A stretch of DNA of 64,000 bases from Hirudo medicinalis (taxonomy: Eukaryota > Annelida > Clitellata > Hirudinida > Hirudinidae): positions 1-64,000 of the forward strand of contig MPNW01000291.1 of the NCBI GenBank assembly GCA_011800805.1. Direction: 5' to 3'. Position 1 is the first letter of the stretch, and each line of letters begins with the position of its first letter. Below the pieces are notes generated by a model. It had not been told where the DNA came from. It searched no databases and was given only the letters and a program-made list of their open reading frames with translations. A program made the translations under genes and the position numbers. Positions 35,441 to 47,726 of this stretch are shown piece after piece.

Positions 35441-38142
35441 TCAGGTGTTGTTTTTAAGTGAGTTATTTAAATTGTCGAAAACTTGGTCGCTCAAATCGTC
35501 CTTTTCATCGTGGACCTGTACGGAAGATAAATGTTTCATGTTAGCAAAGCACTAAGAGTTCCAACTTTACTTTTATGACATTATGTAAGCTTACTCAAGT
35601 AAAATGTAATATTTGAAAATATAATTGAAATAGATCTCAATAATTCTTCGATGTAAACACGACCGCAAAGAGGTCTCGACCAAAATTGATGGACACAATA
35701 ATAATTACAAAAACAATAAGTTAAAATAAATAATTTATAAAATCAATAAATTACAAACATAATAAGGAATATTAACACTCACCTGCACCACCTCAATAAC
35801 CTCTGGGACATAGAATTTAAGCATATTTTGAACTCCCCTCTTGAGCGTGACCTCTGAACTCGGGCATCCGCTGCACGACCCCTGCAGTTTCACCTTCACC
35901 ACACCATTCTCAAAACCCTGTTCGATAAAACATGATTCACAACTTACTTGTTCGGTCAACTTACCAACAACACATGCAGAAGCCATTGTCGAGCCTAGTA
36001 AACCTATTTACAATGTAAATGATATCTCCCCCATCTTCCTGAATGTTTGGCCTGATCTTCGTGTCGATGAGTTCCTTTATCATGCTACAACATTGTCATC
36101 TTTGTTGCCATCGGTCCTTTCACAATTGACTTTGGAGACAAAAGTTCAAATTACTTGAAAATGGTTACATGTAAGGCTGATGTAAAATATATCCAAGCTA
36201 CATGCATAATAACTTTCAACATTCAACAAATGAATGCTCACATTTTAAAAATGGATGCAAACAGTGATGTTGCTTAGTTCATTAGGTCTTATTAATTTGT
36301 ATAATTGCATAATTATATATGTTTGGAATAAATTAATAACAATAATTTAATGATAATTACTCATCAATTATGCCTCTTATTATCTTTTATAATACTATTT
36401 TAGGCTGCAAATATGCCAAAACATAGCAAATCAACCTAAAAAATATCCTCAAACATCACCACCTTCATCTACTTTTGTTTGGCTGGGCAATATTTCAATA
36501 AATTTGTTTGTAGAAAAATATTCCTTCAGGACAGCATCAACATTAGATTTCAAATCTTGCCAATTAACACCTTCCAACTTAAAAATAGGTTGATTTGATT
36601 TAGATTAATACAAAAATAATTTTTATTACTGATATCATCTTCACATAAAGATATCTTGAGGTGAAATAATAAAGATTACATTCTGATAAAGGAAGGAATA
36701 CAAATAATGATCTGCAATATTTTAATTTACGAACACCAAGAACAAGAAAACAAACAACCATAAAAGGTTTGCATCCCACTGGGAAGGCTGCTCGTATAAA
36801 ATATAAAAGAAAATCAATTGAAAGTAGATCATGGGTGCCAGAGGGAAAGAAGAAAACAATGGATACTTTGTTCAAGTGTACAGCAGATATGATTTGAATG
36901 TGGATATTGAGGTAAATGATATTATTTCATTAGGAATACTAGAATTTATGTGATGATCCAAGCATTTAATTGAAAATTTTAAGGGTATTATATGCAAACT
37001 CTGAAAACGACTGACATAGCTTATGGGAATGAATTGATGATGAAGAGATGGAATAGATAATTAGTGAAATTATGCAACATGTTTTACAAGAATTTGTGTA
37101 CAAATACAGCTGCTTGAAAAATAATTAATTGATAAATATTGAGGATTTTGTTGAAGTTGAAACATGTATTGTTTAATTCAACCCAATGTTTAAAGATATA
37201 TAAGGAAATACATTAAAATATTACATCAGAACATATGTTAACAACTTATGAACATCAAGTTTCATCTATAGATAATCTGTTACCTTAGAAATTGTGACAA
37301 AATCATCACCAATATAAACACCTTTAACTCCTGGTAGTCGATGAAGTAAGCTAAAAGCAAATAGTTAGTATATTCATTAATGTGTAAGTTTTCCCATTTC
37401 CAAAAGAGTTCATGACAATATATTAAGCTTGGGAAATTTTGGGAGCAAGGCATATGGTTTTCAACATTCAAGCATGATACCAAAAACAAAACATAAGGGG
37501 AAATCAACTAATTTTGCCCCCTGAAAATTACTGAAATAACATCTCTGCATCAAAAAAAAAAACTTAAAAGCCATTAATAGGAATAATTGTAAAAACAGAT
37601 TTACTTTGAAAAAAGTAAGATTACCCTGAAATGACACACAAATATTAAAAACCTGGCTAAACTGCATACAGTTGATGATTCTTCTGAAGAAAAATTTTGA
37701 GGCAAAGTACCATTATTTAAGATGCTTTGGCTCATTTGAAATTTAATACTGTTTGGATTTGGTGTTTCATAAATGTTTATTGAAATACCTCTTCCTACAA
37801 ATCAAGAAACAGTAATTCATTAAGGATTACTATCTTAACATAGAACATAAATCACAATACATAATTACCAATAAGCAAAAAAGGGGTTTTCGATTTTCCG
37901 CTTTCTAATTTTTTGAAAAGCCATGGGCCATTTCCAAAATGTTCAGAAATAAATGTTCTAGAAACAAATATAGCATAAAGTTTACATAAATGATTTATTT
38001 GTTCTATGAAGTGCGTGCTATTTGGATAAAACCAAAACCGGAAACTGTAAAATGCAAAACATATTTACCCAAAAAATCTGGTGTAGAGCTGAAAACTTTT
38101 AAAATGCCTCAGGGATCCCCTCAAACTAATAGCCGAGCTCAT
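35441..38142 (-). CDS. NFU1: NFU1 mitochondrial iron-sulfur cluster scaffold
   Basis: Carries 4Fe-4S clusters to mitochondrial targets such as lipoate synthase and complexes I and II. The start at 38142 gives a basic, Ser/Leu/Phe-rich presequence ([20 protein letters not shown]). The N-terminal Nfu domain is spread over exons near 37795-37660 ([18 protein letters not shown]) and 37345-37285 ([17 protein letters not shown]). A linker helix near 36530 reads [17 protein letters not shown]. The C-terminal domain follows: [20 protein letters not shown] (about 36094-36020), then [20 protein letters not shown], with the cluster-binding CxxC in GSCSGCPSS. The short acidic tail ends at 35441. It shares a 255-bp divergent spacer with HACD3. 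Exon edges in the middle are approximate. Confidence 0.92.
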
Positions 38143-38397
38143 ATTTGCATCAAGCTATTTACTTGAGAACGAAAAAACAAACAGTATCGAAAATTTAAAA
38201 GTGATGTAATATAAATTTGAATATATAAAACTACTTGTAAGCTTATAAATAAAACATGTACAAATAAAGTACGCATTATAACATTATACTTTTTGTGATA
38301 AAAAGTTACTTTATATAAATATTTTTAAGGTTCTGGAGCATTGAAAACATTACGAGCGTGGATGTTTCTCGTTGATCCGTTGTAGCGGTTATGAAAG
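38143..38397. promoter_or_regulatory. Bidirectional spacer NFU1/HACD3
   Basis: Only 255 bp separates the two start codons, so the two genes probably share a promoter region. No motif assigned. Confidence 0.5.
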
Positions 38398-40656
38398 ATG
38401 GATCGTGGAGACAACAATCTTCTGAAACCTTTCGTTTATTGGGGACAAAATAAGCAAAGTGTATTTTTTAAGGTGGAGATTGCAGAACTGGATGGGGTGA
38501 GCATTGGCTAATTATTATTATAGATGAATATGATCTGATTTATGTTTATTGCGATATTGATTGATTTTCAATTCTCCCAAGGAACCAGAGGTCGAAATTA
38601 CTGGGAAGAGTTTGAAATTTCTAGCATATGGATTAGGTGTCTCAGGAAAAAATCGTTTTGGATTCAAAATAGACTTTTGCAAGCCAATCGATGTAAAGGT
38701 TAATAAGTTTAAGATGTCAATATTTTTAGAGTTTCTTCCACACTATTAAATATGATTAATAATAATTAAATAAGTAAACCATTTTCTCAGCGAAGCAGTT
38801 ACAAAGTCTTGGGCAGAGTAGTGGAGATTGAATGCAAGAAGGAACAAGAAAATGACAAATGGCTGAGGGTAACTGAACAGCCCATGAAGCCTGCTTGGTT
38901 GAAGACTGACTTTGATAGGTTTGCATTTGACTCCTCTGATGAATCTTCAGCAGATGATGAAAGTCTCATCGACGAAGCAAAGGTAGATTTATGTGATTGA
39001 AGACATTCCACCTGGAGCGAAATATTGTTTAAGAATTGTATTTTTTTTAAAGGGGTCTCCAAAAACACAAAAATATATGGAAGAATTTGAGAGGGAATAC
39101 AAAGAGGTTGAAGCTGATCAGTACTACAGTGGTAAGTTGTCATTGTTGTTGTTATTTTTAAAGCTATGAGGTGTCTTAGCATAGTATAGCACTTACATGG
39201 CTAAGGAAGTAATAGAAACATTGCATGTTATTTCAAATTAGTGGCTGTAATGATTGTTCTGGTTTGTTTAAATCATCTGCTGGTTTCTTATTTTGATGAC
39301 TGAAACTTTGGTTTGATGCATCCTAACTGAATAGTTTCATTTGTTTTAACTGCATATTTTATTTCTCAAAGTGAGAAAAGATTTGAAACTGACTTACCTC
39401 CTAATGTACAACATATTCCAATTTCTTGGATATCTGTACATCTTCAGTGATATCCTCTACCACTTGATAAAGAGAACACCAGGTAACTTAAACATTCTGA
39501 AAATAATTGAAGTTGGCCGGGCATTTATGATTTTTGAAACGACAAAAATTAATAGATTCTCAAAACAATGCCTTCTTTCGCGTCGGCATGCAAATGATGA
39601 TTTGCCAAGGTGTGGCTGTTTTGGAGATGTTCCATTCTCTCCTTGGTTGGGTGAGAAGTGCAACAAGTGCCACTGTTTTGCAGGTTGTCATTCATTCATT
39701 TAACACCAATTAAGTATCTGTTTATTGATCAATTGAATTAAGTGCCACAATCCAGGTGCTGGGGAGGGGATTCATATTGTACGGCATCATTTATCCCGAG
39801 CCTCGCATGCACGCAAAGGAGGTCGTTTGGTTTCTTTTTCTTACCTGGAGTGCTGTGGAGCTGGTCAGGTGAGAAATATTGTGAAATTAGAAAAATATTT
39901 CTTGTGCTCTTTGATGGTTTTATCTTAAGCTTTCAGTTCTTTGGGAGAATTAAATTTGGTTAATATTTTATTTGTGTCTTTGTGCTTGAAATTAAATGTA
40001 GCTTGAATTCATAATCATTTATTTAACATTTGCAGGTATCCTTACTATGTTTGTGTGACATTGAAAAGGGAGATTGGATTTTTAACCTGGCTCAGATACA
40101 CAGTATGGATTCCACTCTACCCTCTTGGTTTTGTCTTGGAAGGTTTAAAATGTTCTACATGAATTACCAAGCAGAAGTGTTTATTGGATGAGTAAGTGGT
40201 ATCTTTTCAGGTCTGGTTATGCTGATCGCATTGCCACTGTTTGAGGAAACCCAGTTGTTCAATTTGAACTTGCCAAACACCCTCAACATGTCTTTCCACT
40301 TTCCATCTATCCTCAAGTTCTACATGATGCTGTGTCTACCTGGTAAAATACATTAATTCCTGCCCTTGATTCCTTGTTTTGTTCTTGTTTTAATGTAACC
40401 AAATTTAATGTAACATTTGTTAAATTGTGCAAGTGCAATGTGAACTATTTACTTTAAGGCATGCAGTTGGAAAGATTAACAATTACTTTTTTACTGTTTT
40501 ATGTAATAGTTGTAATATTTGTTTATGTTCTAAATCAACAAGTTCAATCTGTAATACCCAAATGCAGGCATGTACATCCTTATGCAAAGAATGTATGAAC
40601 AAAGAAAAAAGAAGCTCAATGAAAGAAGATTTTCCAAATTTGGAAAGTACTTGTGA
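38398..40656 (+). CDS. HACD3: 3-hydroxyacyl-CoA dehydratase 3 (CS domain plus PTPLA domain)
   Basis: ER enzyme of very-long-chain fatty-acid elongation, third step. The N-terminal p23-like CS domain is encoded by the first exons (PFVYWGQNKQSVFFKVEIAE; KSLKFLAYGLGVSGKNRFGF; WLRVTEQPMKPAWLKTDFDR). A linker with Ser/Asp/Glu follows, then the PTPLA membrane domain from about 39374 (LLMYNIFQFLGYLYIFSDIL), FILYGIIYPEPRMHAKEVVW, WFLFLTWSAVELVR, and RYTVWIPLYPLGFVLE. The last contains the Tyr and Glu expected for dehydratase catalysis. The end is basic (MYEQRKKKLNERR), stop at 40656. The fusion of CS and PTPLA is specific to HACD3. A 3' UTR of about 500 bp leads to AATAAATAAA near 41137. Confidence 0.93.
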
Positions 40657-41256
40657 CAGGAGTCTTATGAAGTCATATATGCCTGAATTTCTCTTGTCAT
40701 ATTCTTAGGGGACTCAATACGATTTCTATTCTGTTTCATCAGATGCAAATCCACATTGATGTTCTTACAAACCAGTTTTGTTATTGCTAAAATTTTATGC
40801 ATTGATGACAGCTGGATTTGTAGGATTTATTTTAGAAATTGTGATTTAGGTACTGGTTTCCACTGTCGAAGCCATTTTCAAATATTTTCAGAGAACATCA
40901 TTATGTTATGAATTCAAGCTTTATGGAGTTCTTATGCTAATGCAAGTTATGTGAACTTATTTTGATAAAAATGGTACTCTTAATTATTAAATTGCCGCAC
41001 TTGGTGCAAGTCCATACTTTCAAAATGCATCTGTATGAATTTTGTGGGGCATAATTCTTTTGTTCATATTGTAAATCCTTTTATCATTGCCATTGTACTT
41101 TATGTTAGCGTTTGTTATATTTGAAATGTTGTCTCAAATAAATAAACATGTTTTTTAGCAATTTCTTGTGGGCTGAAATGAGGCTAATCTTGTTTGTCAA
41201 AATTAAGTTGCTTCACAGAATTAAAACCTTTTCATTACTTTTGGGCAGCAGTTCTT

Positions 41257-41600
41257 TTATTTATGATTCAGGAAATTAATTATTTTACAAAAAGTCATAA
41301 CCCCAATGCCAGTCAGTTCAAAGCCAGTTTTGGAATATCTTTCCTTGGCTTGAACTACGAGTGGCCTGTGGTCAGTGGCCAGAATGAACTTCCTTCTGAA
41401 AGTGTATGGATGGAATTTTTTGCAAAGCAAATATGGTAGCAAGACTTCCTTATGAATCTGGCTGTATCTTTTCTGAGTTTTAGATAGTGTCTTTGAAACA
41501 CTTTTTGTGGAAAAGTACTGCACTGATGCCCACCTCTGAGGCATCACACGCCATTCCTACTGGTATAGTTTCATTAAAATGAGATAATATCATGTTTGAA
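41257..41600 (-). mobile_element. Ty3/gypsy RNase H fragment (broken)
   Basis: Minus-strand translation gives, in one frame, VGMACDASEVGISAVLFH, and in another, SKTLSKTQKRYSQIHKE and FRRKFILATDHRPLVV. These are the RNase H blocks of a gypsy-type polyprotein in the right order, but with a frameshift between them and without the Glu and second Asp contexts intact. No reverse transcriptase or LTR is seen nearby. A dead fragment. Confidence 0.8.
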
Positions 41601-41799
41601 AGTAACTCTTTTAAATTTTAAAACGTATTCTCTTGAATAGATGTCCAATTCTATCTTTCATTCTTTCCTGTCAGGTGATACAATGGTTCTGCAATAGTGA
41701 CCAATTAATTAATAATTAATGCTTAATATGGAATAAATGAAAAGTCTCTATAGTACAATAGAATTGAATGCCACCTAGACATCTGTGGTCTAGCAATTA

Positions 41800-42233
41800 A
41801 TAATTTTGTTTTTTCACTCTTTAGTATCAAGAAACATCTGCATCAAGCTTCAACAATTACAGTTTTGTTTTTAAAATCTCAGAGAAAGAGGCCAAGAGTC
41901 TGAAAATAATTGATTAATATTTTTAAAGACTACAGTGAATAAAAGTACCTTCAAAAATTCTTCTGTGTTTACTAAGTTAATCAGATTAAGGGACACTTCT
42001 CGTTCATAGTGGTTTGAGTTGAAAGATATGACTTTCTGATTGAGTCTATTTTGAAGTCTGGAATTGGAGAGGGCATTAATTCCTATAAATGTTGGGCTGA
42101 TGTAGATAGGTTGTTATTGTCAGGAAAAGTCAGTATCTCTCAGTCAGTATATGCCAAACTCTCCATTATTACAGAGACATTGCTAATGAAATCTTCGGAA
42201 CAAGCTGAAAAATTCTTAATTTGTTCCAAGTAA
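41800..42233 (+). CDS. Possible gene remnant with SRA1-like helix-bundle segment (repeat copy 1)
   Basis: An open stretch reads ERYDFLIESILKSGIGEG, then VDRLLLSGKVSISQSVYAKL and ends FLICSK-stop at 42233. The GK(V/L)S plus following amphipathic helices vaguely recall the SRA1/Sec31 C-terminal bundle. A diverged copy lies at 45889-46062. No start exon was found. Confidence 0.25.
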
Positions 42234-42743
42234 TTATTAGTTACTTAATCATATTAGAATAAACTATTAATTATTAATAGTGTAATTGTCAGATGTGGTT
42301 GGAACTTATTGAATGTATTGAATTGTTTGAATATAATTAATGTTATTAATATTAATTATTAATTAACTTTTTAGTTTCTTGGATTAATTTTTAAACAAAA
42401 TTTATAAATTTAGGTGAAAAAGTTTAAGGCCGATGTTGTAACATAAAAATCCAGATAAACAAAATATTACTTAAATTAAAATTTTTTAATTCATAAATAT
42501 GTACAACAATTGTCAGCACATTTATTTGCAAATCTATGATCAATTATTATTTATTTTTAAAATATTATAAATTATTTTTAATAACACTTATTAAATTCTA
42601 TATAAATTAAAGTCAAATAGTACCTTAACAACCACTAAATTGCGCTATTGTTCAACCATCTCTCCGTGTTCAGCTCTTGAATATCGTTGTAGACTCTTCT
42701 CGATCGGCTTTCTGCGGTCTCGCTGTTTTGATATTTGATAAAA

Positions 42744-45712
42744 ATGCCTGAAAGTAAGACTGGTAGAACAAGCTATAAAGACAAAGATAAGCCAACACAA
42801 ATCAGATTTAGTAATATAACTGCTGCCAAAGGTAAGACTGGCGAGAATAGCACGCTGCCATGCCTTTCGATGGGAATTTTTATTTGATATCATTTTAAAA
42901 TATTTTTCTCAGCTGTCGCAGATGCCATTCGTACTAGTCTTGGCCCAAGGGGAATGGATAAAATGGTAATGCGAAATTGTTCAATTCTTGGGGCCACTCT
43001 TTCAATAATTTCCGATTTTAGATCCAATCCGGAAAAGGCGATGTAACGATTACCAACGATGGAGCCACAATTTTGAAACAGATGGAAGTACTGCATCCTG
43101 CAGCCAAAATGGTATACACCATACACATTATTGATCCCAGAAGTGAGCAATACATAATTAAATTGTGAATTTTTAGCTTGTAGAACTTTCTAAGGCACAG
43201 GATGTTGAGGCAGGAGATGGCACCACAACTGTTGTCGTTGTTGCAGGCAGCCTTCTAGATGCTGCTCAGAAATTGCTTGAAAAGGGTATGAACGATTAGA
43301 TGTTTAAACAATTTTTCGCTATTGTTAAAAGTGTTTAATGGAGGGTTTTGTAGAAATGATGGACAGTTGCAGCTGTGTTTTTTATTTTTGTAAGAAGATG
43401 TAGTAGAGACTCAACTGATTACCATATCTTTCAATATATGTTGTACAGTAGGATATTATTTATTTTCACTGTTTGCAATTTTGTGAAAATGACAGTGATA
43501 ACTTTTTCTTGAGATAAAAGCACATTTTATATCATGGTTTAAATATTATGATTTAAAATTTAGTATTTTTTAACATAATACAATCAGGGTATAGATACCT
43601 ACTAAATATTAAAGAGAGGACTATTTATATGCAGTATTTTTTAGACTCATTAAGTTTTTACTTTGCAGGCATTCACCCCACTGCAATTTCTGAGAGCTTT
43701 CAATCTGCTGCTGCTAAATCATGTGCAATTCTGGAAGAGATGGCAATGCCTCTCGAATTGGCCGACAGAGAATCTTTGCTGAAGAGTGCCACAACATCCC
43801 TCAATTCAAAGGTATGAATATAAAATTAAAGTAATCTAGGTGCTGAGGACAAATGAAACAAATATTGTTATTTCTCTTAAAATGTACTTAAAGTAGAGAA
43901 TAAATGAGCTTATGTTTATAATGTTTATATCAGGTGGTGTCTCAGTACTCTGGAGTGTTGTCTCCAATTTGCGTGGATGCAGTTCTCAGAGTCATTGATC
44001 CTAGCAAAGACACTAATGTGGATCTTCATGACATCAAGTTAATTCAGAAATTGGGGTTGGCTGACTAAATTTGATTTTGAATATTTTAATATTCTATTGC
44101 CAATAATTCATAATAACTTCAATCATACTTCAAAAGTTACTATTTTCTGTAAAATTGCTTTGCAGTGGTACAGTTGAAGACACAGAACTCATTGATGGCT
44201 TGGTCTTCAATCAGAAGACTGCTGGACAGGGAGGCCCAAATAGAATTGAGAAGGCCAAGATTGGTCTGATACAGTTCTGCATATCTCCTCCAAAGACAGA
44301 TGTAGTCTATTGCTTATTGATGTTATATATTTTGTGTTTTTGGGAATCTTTTTTTTTGCATTCATACAAAAGTGAAATAAACTCATTTCATTTCCATTCA
44401 AAAATCACTTTCAGATGGAAAACCAGGTCATTGTTTCTGATTACACTCAAATGGACAGGGTGTTGAGGGAAGAGAGACAATACATTCTCAACATAATCAA
44501 GCAGATCAAGAAGGCTGGTTGCAATGTTTTACTCATTCAGAAGTCCATATTGAGGTGAATTTACTTATTTCAATGACCTTCAATTCTAAATCAAGAGAAT
44601 TTCCTAAATTTGTCATTTATTTCAGAGATGCTGTAAATGATTTGGCATTGCATTTCCTGGCCAAAATGAAGATTTTAGTTGTGAAAGACATTGAGAGAGA
44701 GGACATTGAGTTTGTATGCAAGGTTTGTAACTCACAGCACCATTTATTTGTTGATTATTAAAATAGGGTCTGAGTAACTGATACATTTTTATGCGCAGAC
44801 TATCGGATGCAGGCCAATTGCTAGTCTTGATCATTTCCAGCCTGAAATGTTGGGAACAGCAGACCTTGTTGAAGAAATACAAGCTGGTGACAGCAAGCTT
44901 GTCAAGGTGACATAAGTGTTACGTTGTGATTATTAAAACTGAAATCAGCATCAATTGAAATTAGTTCTAAATGTTGAGTTTGAAATTGCACTAGGTGAGT
45001 GGAATTCAAAATGCTGGGAAGACTGTCACTGTATTGGTGAGGGGGTCCAATAAGCTGGTCCTTGAGGAAGCTGAGAGATCAATTCATGATGCCCTCTGTG
45101 TAATCAGGTGCCTCGTTAAGAAAAGGTAAAAAAAGATGTCCTTTTTTGTAAGCCCGTGTTGAACCAGTAAATTTATCAATTGTTATGTTAAATAATTCAA
45201 ATTCTCAGGGCATTGATAGCAGGTGGTGGAGCTCCTGAAATTGAGCTTTCGTTGAGGTTAATGGAATTGTCTGAGACACTCACAGGCATGGAGCAGTACT
45301 GCTTCAGAGCCTTTGCAGAAGCCCTTGAAGTGGTTCCATTCACTCTTGCAGAAAATGCAGGTTTGAATCCTATTGCTACTGTCACTGAATTAAGGAATAG
45401 GCATGCCAGAGGAGAGAAGATGTCAGGCATCAATGTTAGGAAGGTATGTATGAAGGAAATCAAAAATAAATATGAAATGTGAAATGATTATTTTGGAATT
45501 GTTATCTATCAGGGTGCTATCACCAATATTTTGGAAGAAAATGTTGTGCAGCCACTTCTTGTATCAACAAGTGCCATTCACTTGGCTGCAGAAACTGTGA
45601 GAAGCATCCTCAAGATTGATGACATTGTGAGTAAAGTTATTTGCTTGACTGATAATCCATGTGATGTTATTGTAATCTCTGAAATTTCCAGGTTGCCTGC
45701 ACTGGAAGATAA
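42744..45712 (+). CDS. CCT4: T-complex protein 1 subunit delta (CCT4)
   Basis: Subunit of the cytosolic TRiC/CCT chaperonin that folds actin, tubulin and many WD40 proteins with ATP. About 530 residues in 14 exons, close to the human length. The start (42744) reads [17 protein letters not shown]. Nucleotide-binding elements are present: [24 protein letters not shown] and the catalytic-loop [13 protein letters not shown]. Delta-specific text includes [20 protein letters not shown] and [20 protein letters not shown]. The distal ATP-site motif is [11 protein letters not shown]. The last exon spliced from GATGACATT|GTGAG to GTTGCC gives KIDDIVACTGR-stop at 45712, like the family's KIDDVVNTR end. 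All parts seem functional. Confidence 0.96.
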
Positions 45713-45888
45713 TGCACTGATGCTTGTGAATGTTGGACCTACTGGGTTCCCCCTAGGGCTTGTCTTAGATGCTCATGATTTTTGTATTTTGTGTTATGCT
45801 TTTTCTAAATAAACTCACTTGTCTGTGTACAACCAAATTGTTTATTTTCCCCTGAATCAAATGCAATTGAGGTTTGAGAATTTGCTTT

Positions 45889-46062
45889 AGTTGAAAGATA
45901 TGACTTTCTGACCGAGTCTATTTTGAAGTTTGCAATTGGAGAGGGCTTTAATTCCCAGAAATGTTGGGTGGACATAGATAAGTTACTATTGTCGGTAAAA
46001 GTCAGTGGCTGTGCTAAACTCTCCTTGATTAATATTGTTGGAACATCAGCCCTCGTCATCCA
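45889..46062 (+). repeat. Diverged direct repeat, copy 2 (of 42017-42233)
   Basis: Shares TTGAAAGATATGACTTTCTG and about 150 further bases, with scattered changes, with the sequence from 42017. The reading frame is preserved at first (ERYDFLTESILKFAIGEG; KLLLSVKVS), then decays. The two copies flank CCT4. Confidence 0.7.
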
Positions 46063-46179
46063 GACAAAAGCATTTTCCTAGATTGTGGTGTTGCACAAAA
46101 TATTTGTACTCATTGAATCAATCATTCGAGAATAAAAACTCCGAAGGTTGTATTTTTTTTGACATTTAATTAAATTTGA

Positions 46180-47300
46180 CATTTGTCGACGTAGCCAAAG
46201 CTTTCGATTAATTGGTATCCCATGAATCCACCCTCAAGAGCAGCCAGACTTGTTACTCCCCCGTTTCTCTTGGATTAGTTAGCCGAGAAGACATTGCAGA
46301 GGAGGTGAGATTTGAAAACTCGAGAAAACCTCAGTAGCACCATTCAAGTGAAAAGAGGAGTCCATTAAAGAGACCCGTGTCTCTCCTATTTAATGCGTTT
46401 ATCGACATGACAACGAACGAAATGGACCAATCAATTGGTGTCACTGCTGGCAGAGACTCGAAGACCAAGTGCAACTTCATTGCATTTGCCCATGAACTGG
46501 TGTTAATGTTATCGACCGACAATGGAATGAAAAGACTGATGGGACAATTAGAGTGCAATGACTTGCGACGGACTGAAAATCAATCCAGTCAAATATGCCA
46601 TACTTAGAACTGAGACTCACTGCAAGCAAACACTTCTGTTCTGGTTAGTCAATCCAACACCTTACATCAAATTGCAGTTCGAGGACATCAGAGCAATAGT
46701 TGTCTCTCAATCATACAAATATCTTGGGATACAGATTGGAACTCGAATGCAACCAGCCTTGATCAAAGAAGAATTTCAAAAATCACTTAATTCCATATCC
46801 ATTGGCTGCATCTTCCAAAGGATGTCCCAATCTCATTTTTCTCATCATGAGAATTTCGGAAGTTTGGGATGGCGGCGACAAAGCAATCAAAACATGAATA
46901 GAGGCAATCTCAGAGAGCCTTTATAAGACTATAGAGTATGGATTAAGATCCTTTTCCAAGAGAATTGGAATGGGTAAGTGGATTACAGCTGCTGTCCCCA
47001 GAATTCCATCCACTCAACACATCAGATGCATGAAGATCAGGGGGCTGCTGACTTAGATCTTTGCGATGGAACCCGCAAGGGTCCACAAGATGTGGTGATG
47101 GATGTCAATCCACTGACAGAAAGGTCTTGAAGTACGACAACCAAGATGTCCACAAGTGGATGTTGAGTGGACACAACAGAGGTTGTATCTGGATGGGTGC
47201 TTTCGTATGCAACAGTAGGAGTGATGGCTGAAAAATCGTTTAGGTTCATGAGAGGTTGCGGCATCCGAAAATCAAGCCTAATAAATATTGTGCTCTCTGC
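46180..47300 (+). mobile_element. Decayed non-LTR retrotransposon (R2-like reverse transcriptase)
   Basis: Frames must be switched several times. Recognisable blocks in order: DVAKAFD, VSHESTLKSS, then RT palm text LLFNAFIDMTTNEMDQSIGV, CNFIAFAHELVLM (the FADDL catalytic box with both Asp changed), CDGLKINPVKYAILRTETH and VVSQSYKYLGIQIGT. In-frame stops and the lost YADD-type Asp pair show it is dead. Order and wording best fit R2/R2-related elements. No zinc-finger or endonuclease end recognised. Confidence 0.75.
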
Positions 47301-47726
47301 TCTCCAACATTCTTATACGATTTAGAGGGCACACAAGCGCCACTGAAGAAAGACTGAATTTTCAAAAACATTAATCGTTGACGTAGTTTCATTTTTGGTG
47401 ACTGCTTTCCTTTCCTTAAATCATGTCCAGGGAGATCACATACCCTTATGTGGACCCAACCTTATAGGGAGGTTTGGGGATGTTGCATGCTTTTCATTTT
47501 TTTTGCAAGACCAAGAAAATAAAAATAAAGATAATAATAACAATAATATCTGGCATACTACAAAGAGCTAAATGTTGTGTTGCCAAAAATGTCTTTATTA
47601 TTTATTATGTAGAAATGCACAGCAGTGTCACATTATGAGGGAAAATTTGCTTTTGTTAAAATGTCTTTATTTTCAAATAGAAATGAACAGATGGATTCAG
47701 TTCATTGGTGAATGAGAATTACTTTC
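47300..47726. other. Spacer with AAT/AAC repeats
   Basis: AT-rich, with a short AATAATAAC microsatellite near 47520. 3' side of the zinc-finger gene. Confidence 0.4.

Noticed and set aside
41194..41439. 81-codon plus-strand frame
   Set aside because: It is the shadow of the gypsy RNase H fragment on the opposite strand.
45627..45812. A longer CCT4 C-terminus by reading through the last intron
   Set aside because: The spliced form gives KIDDIVACTGR-stop like the family, and the read-through frame has no homology.
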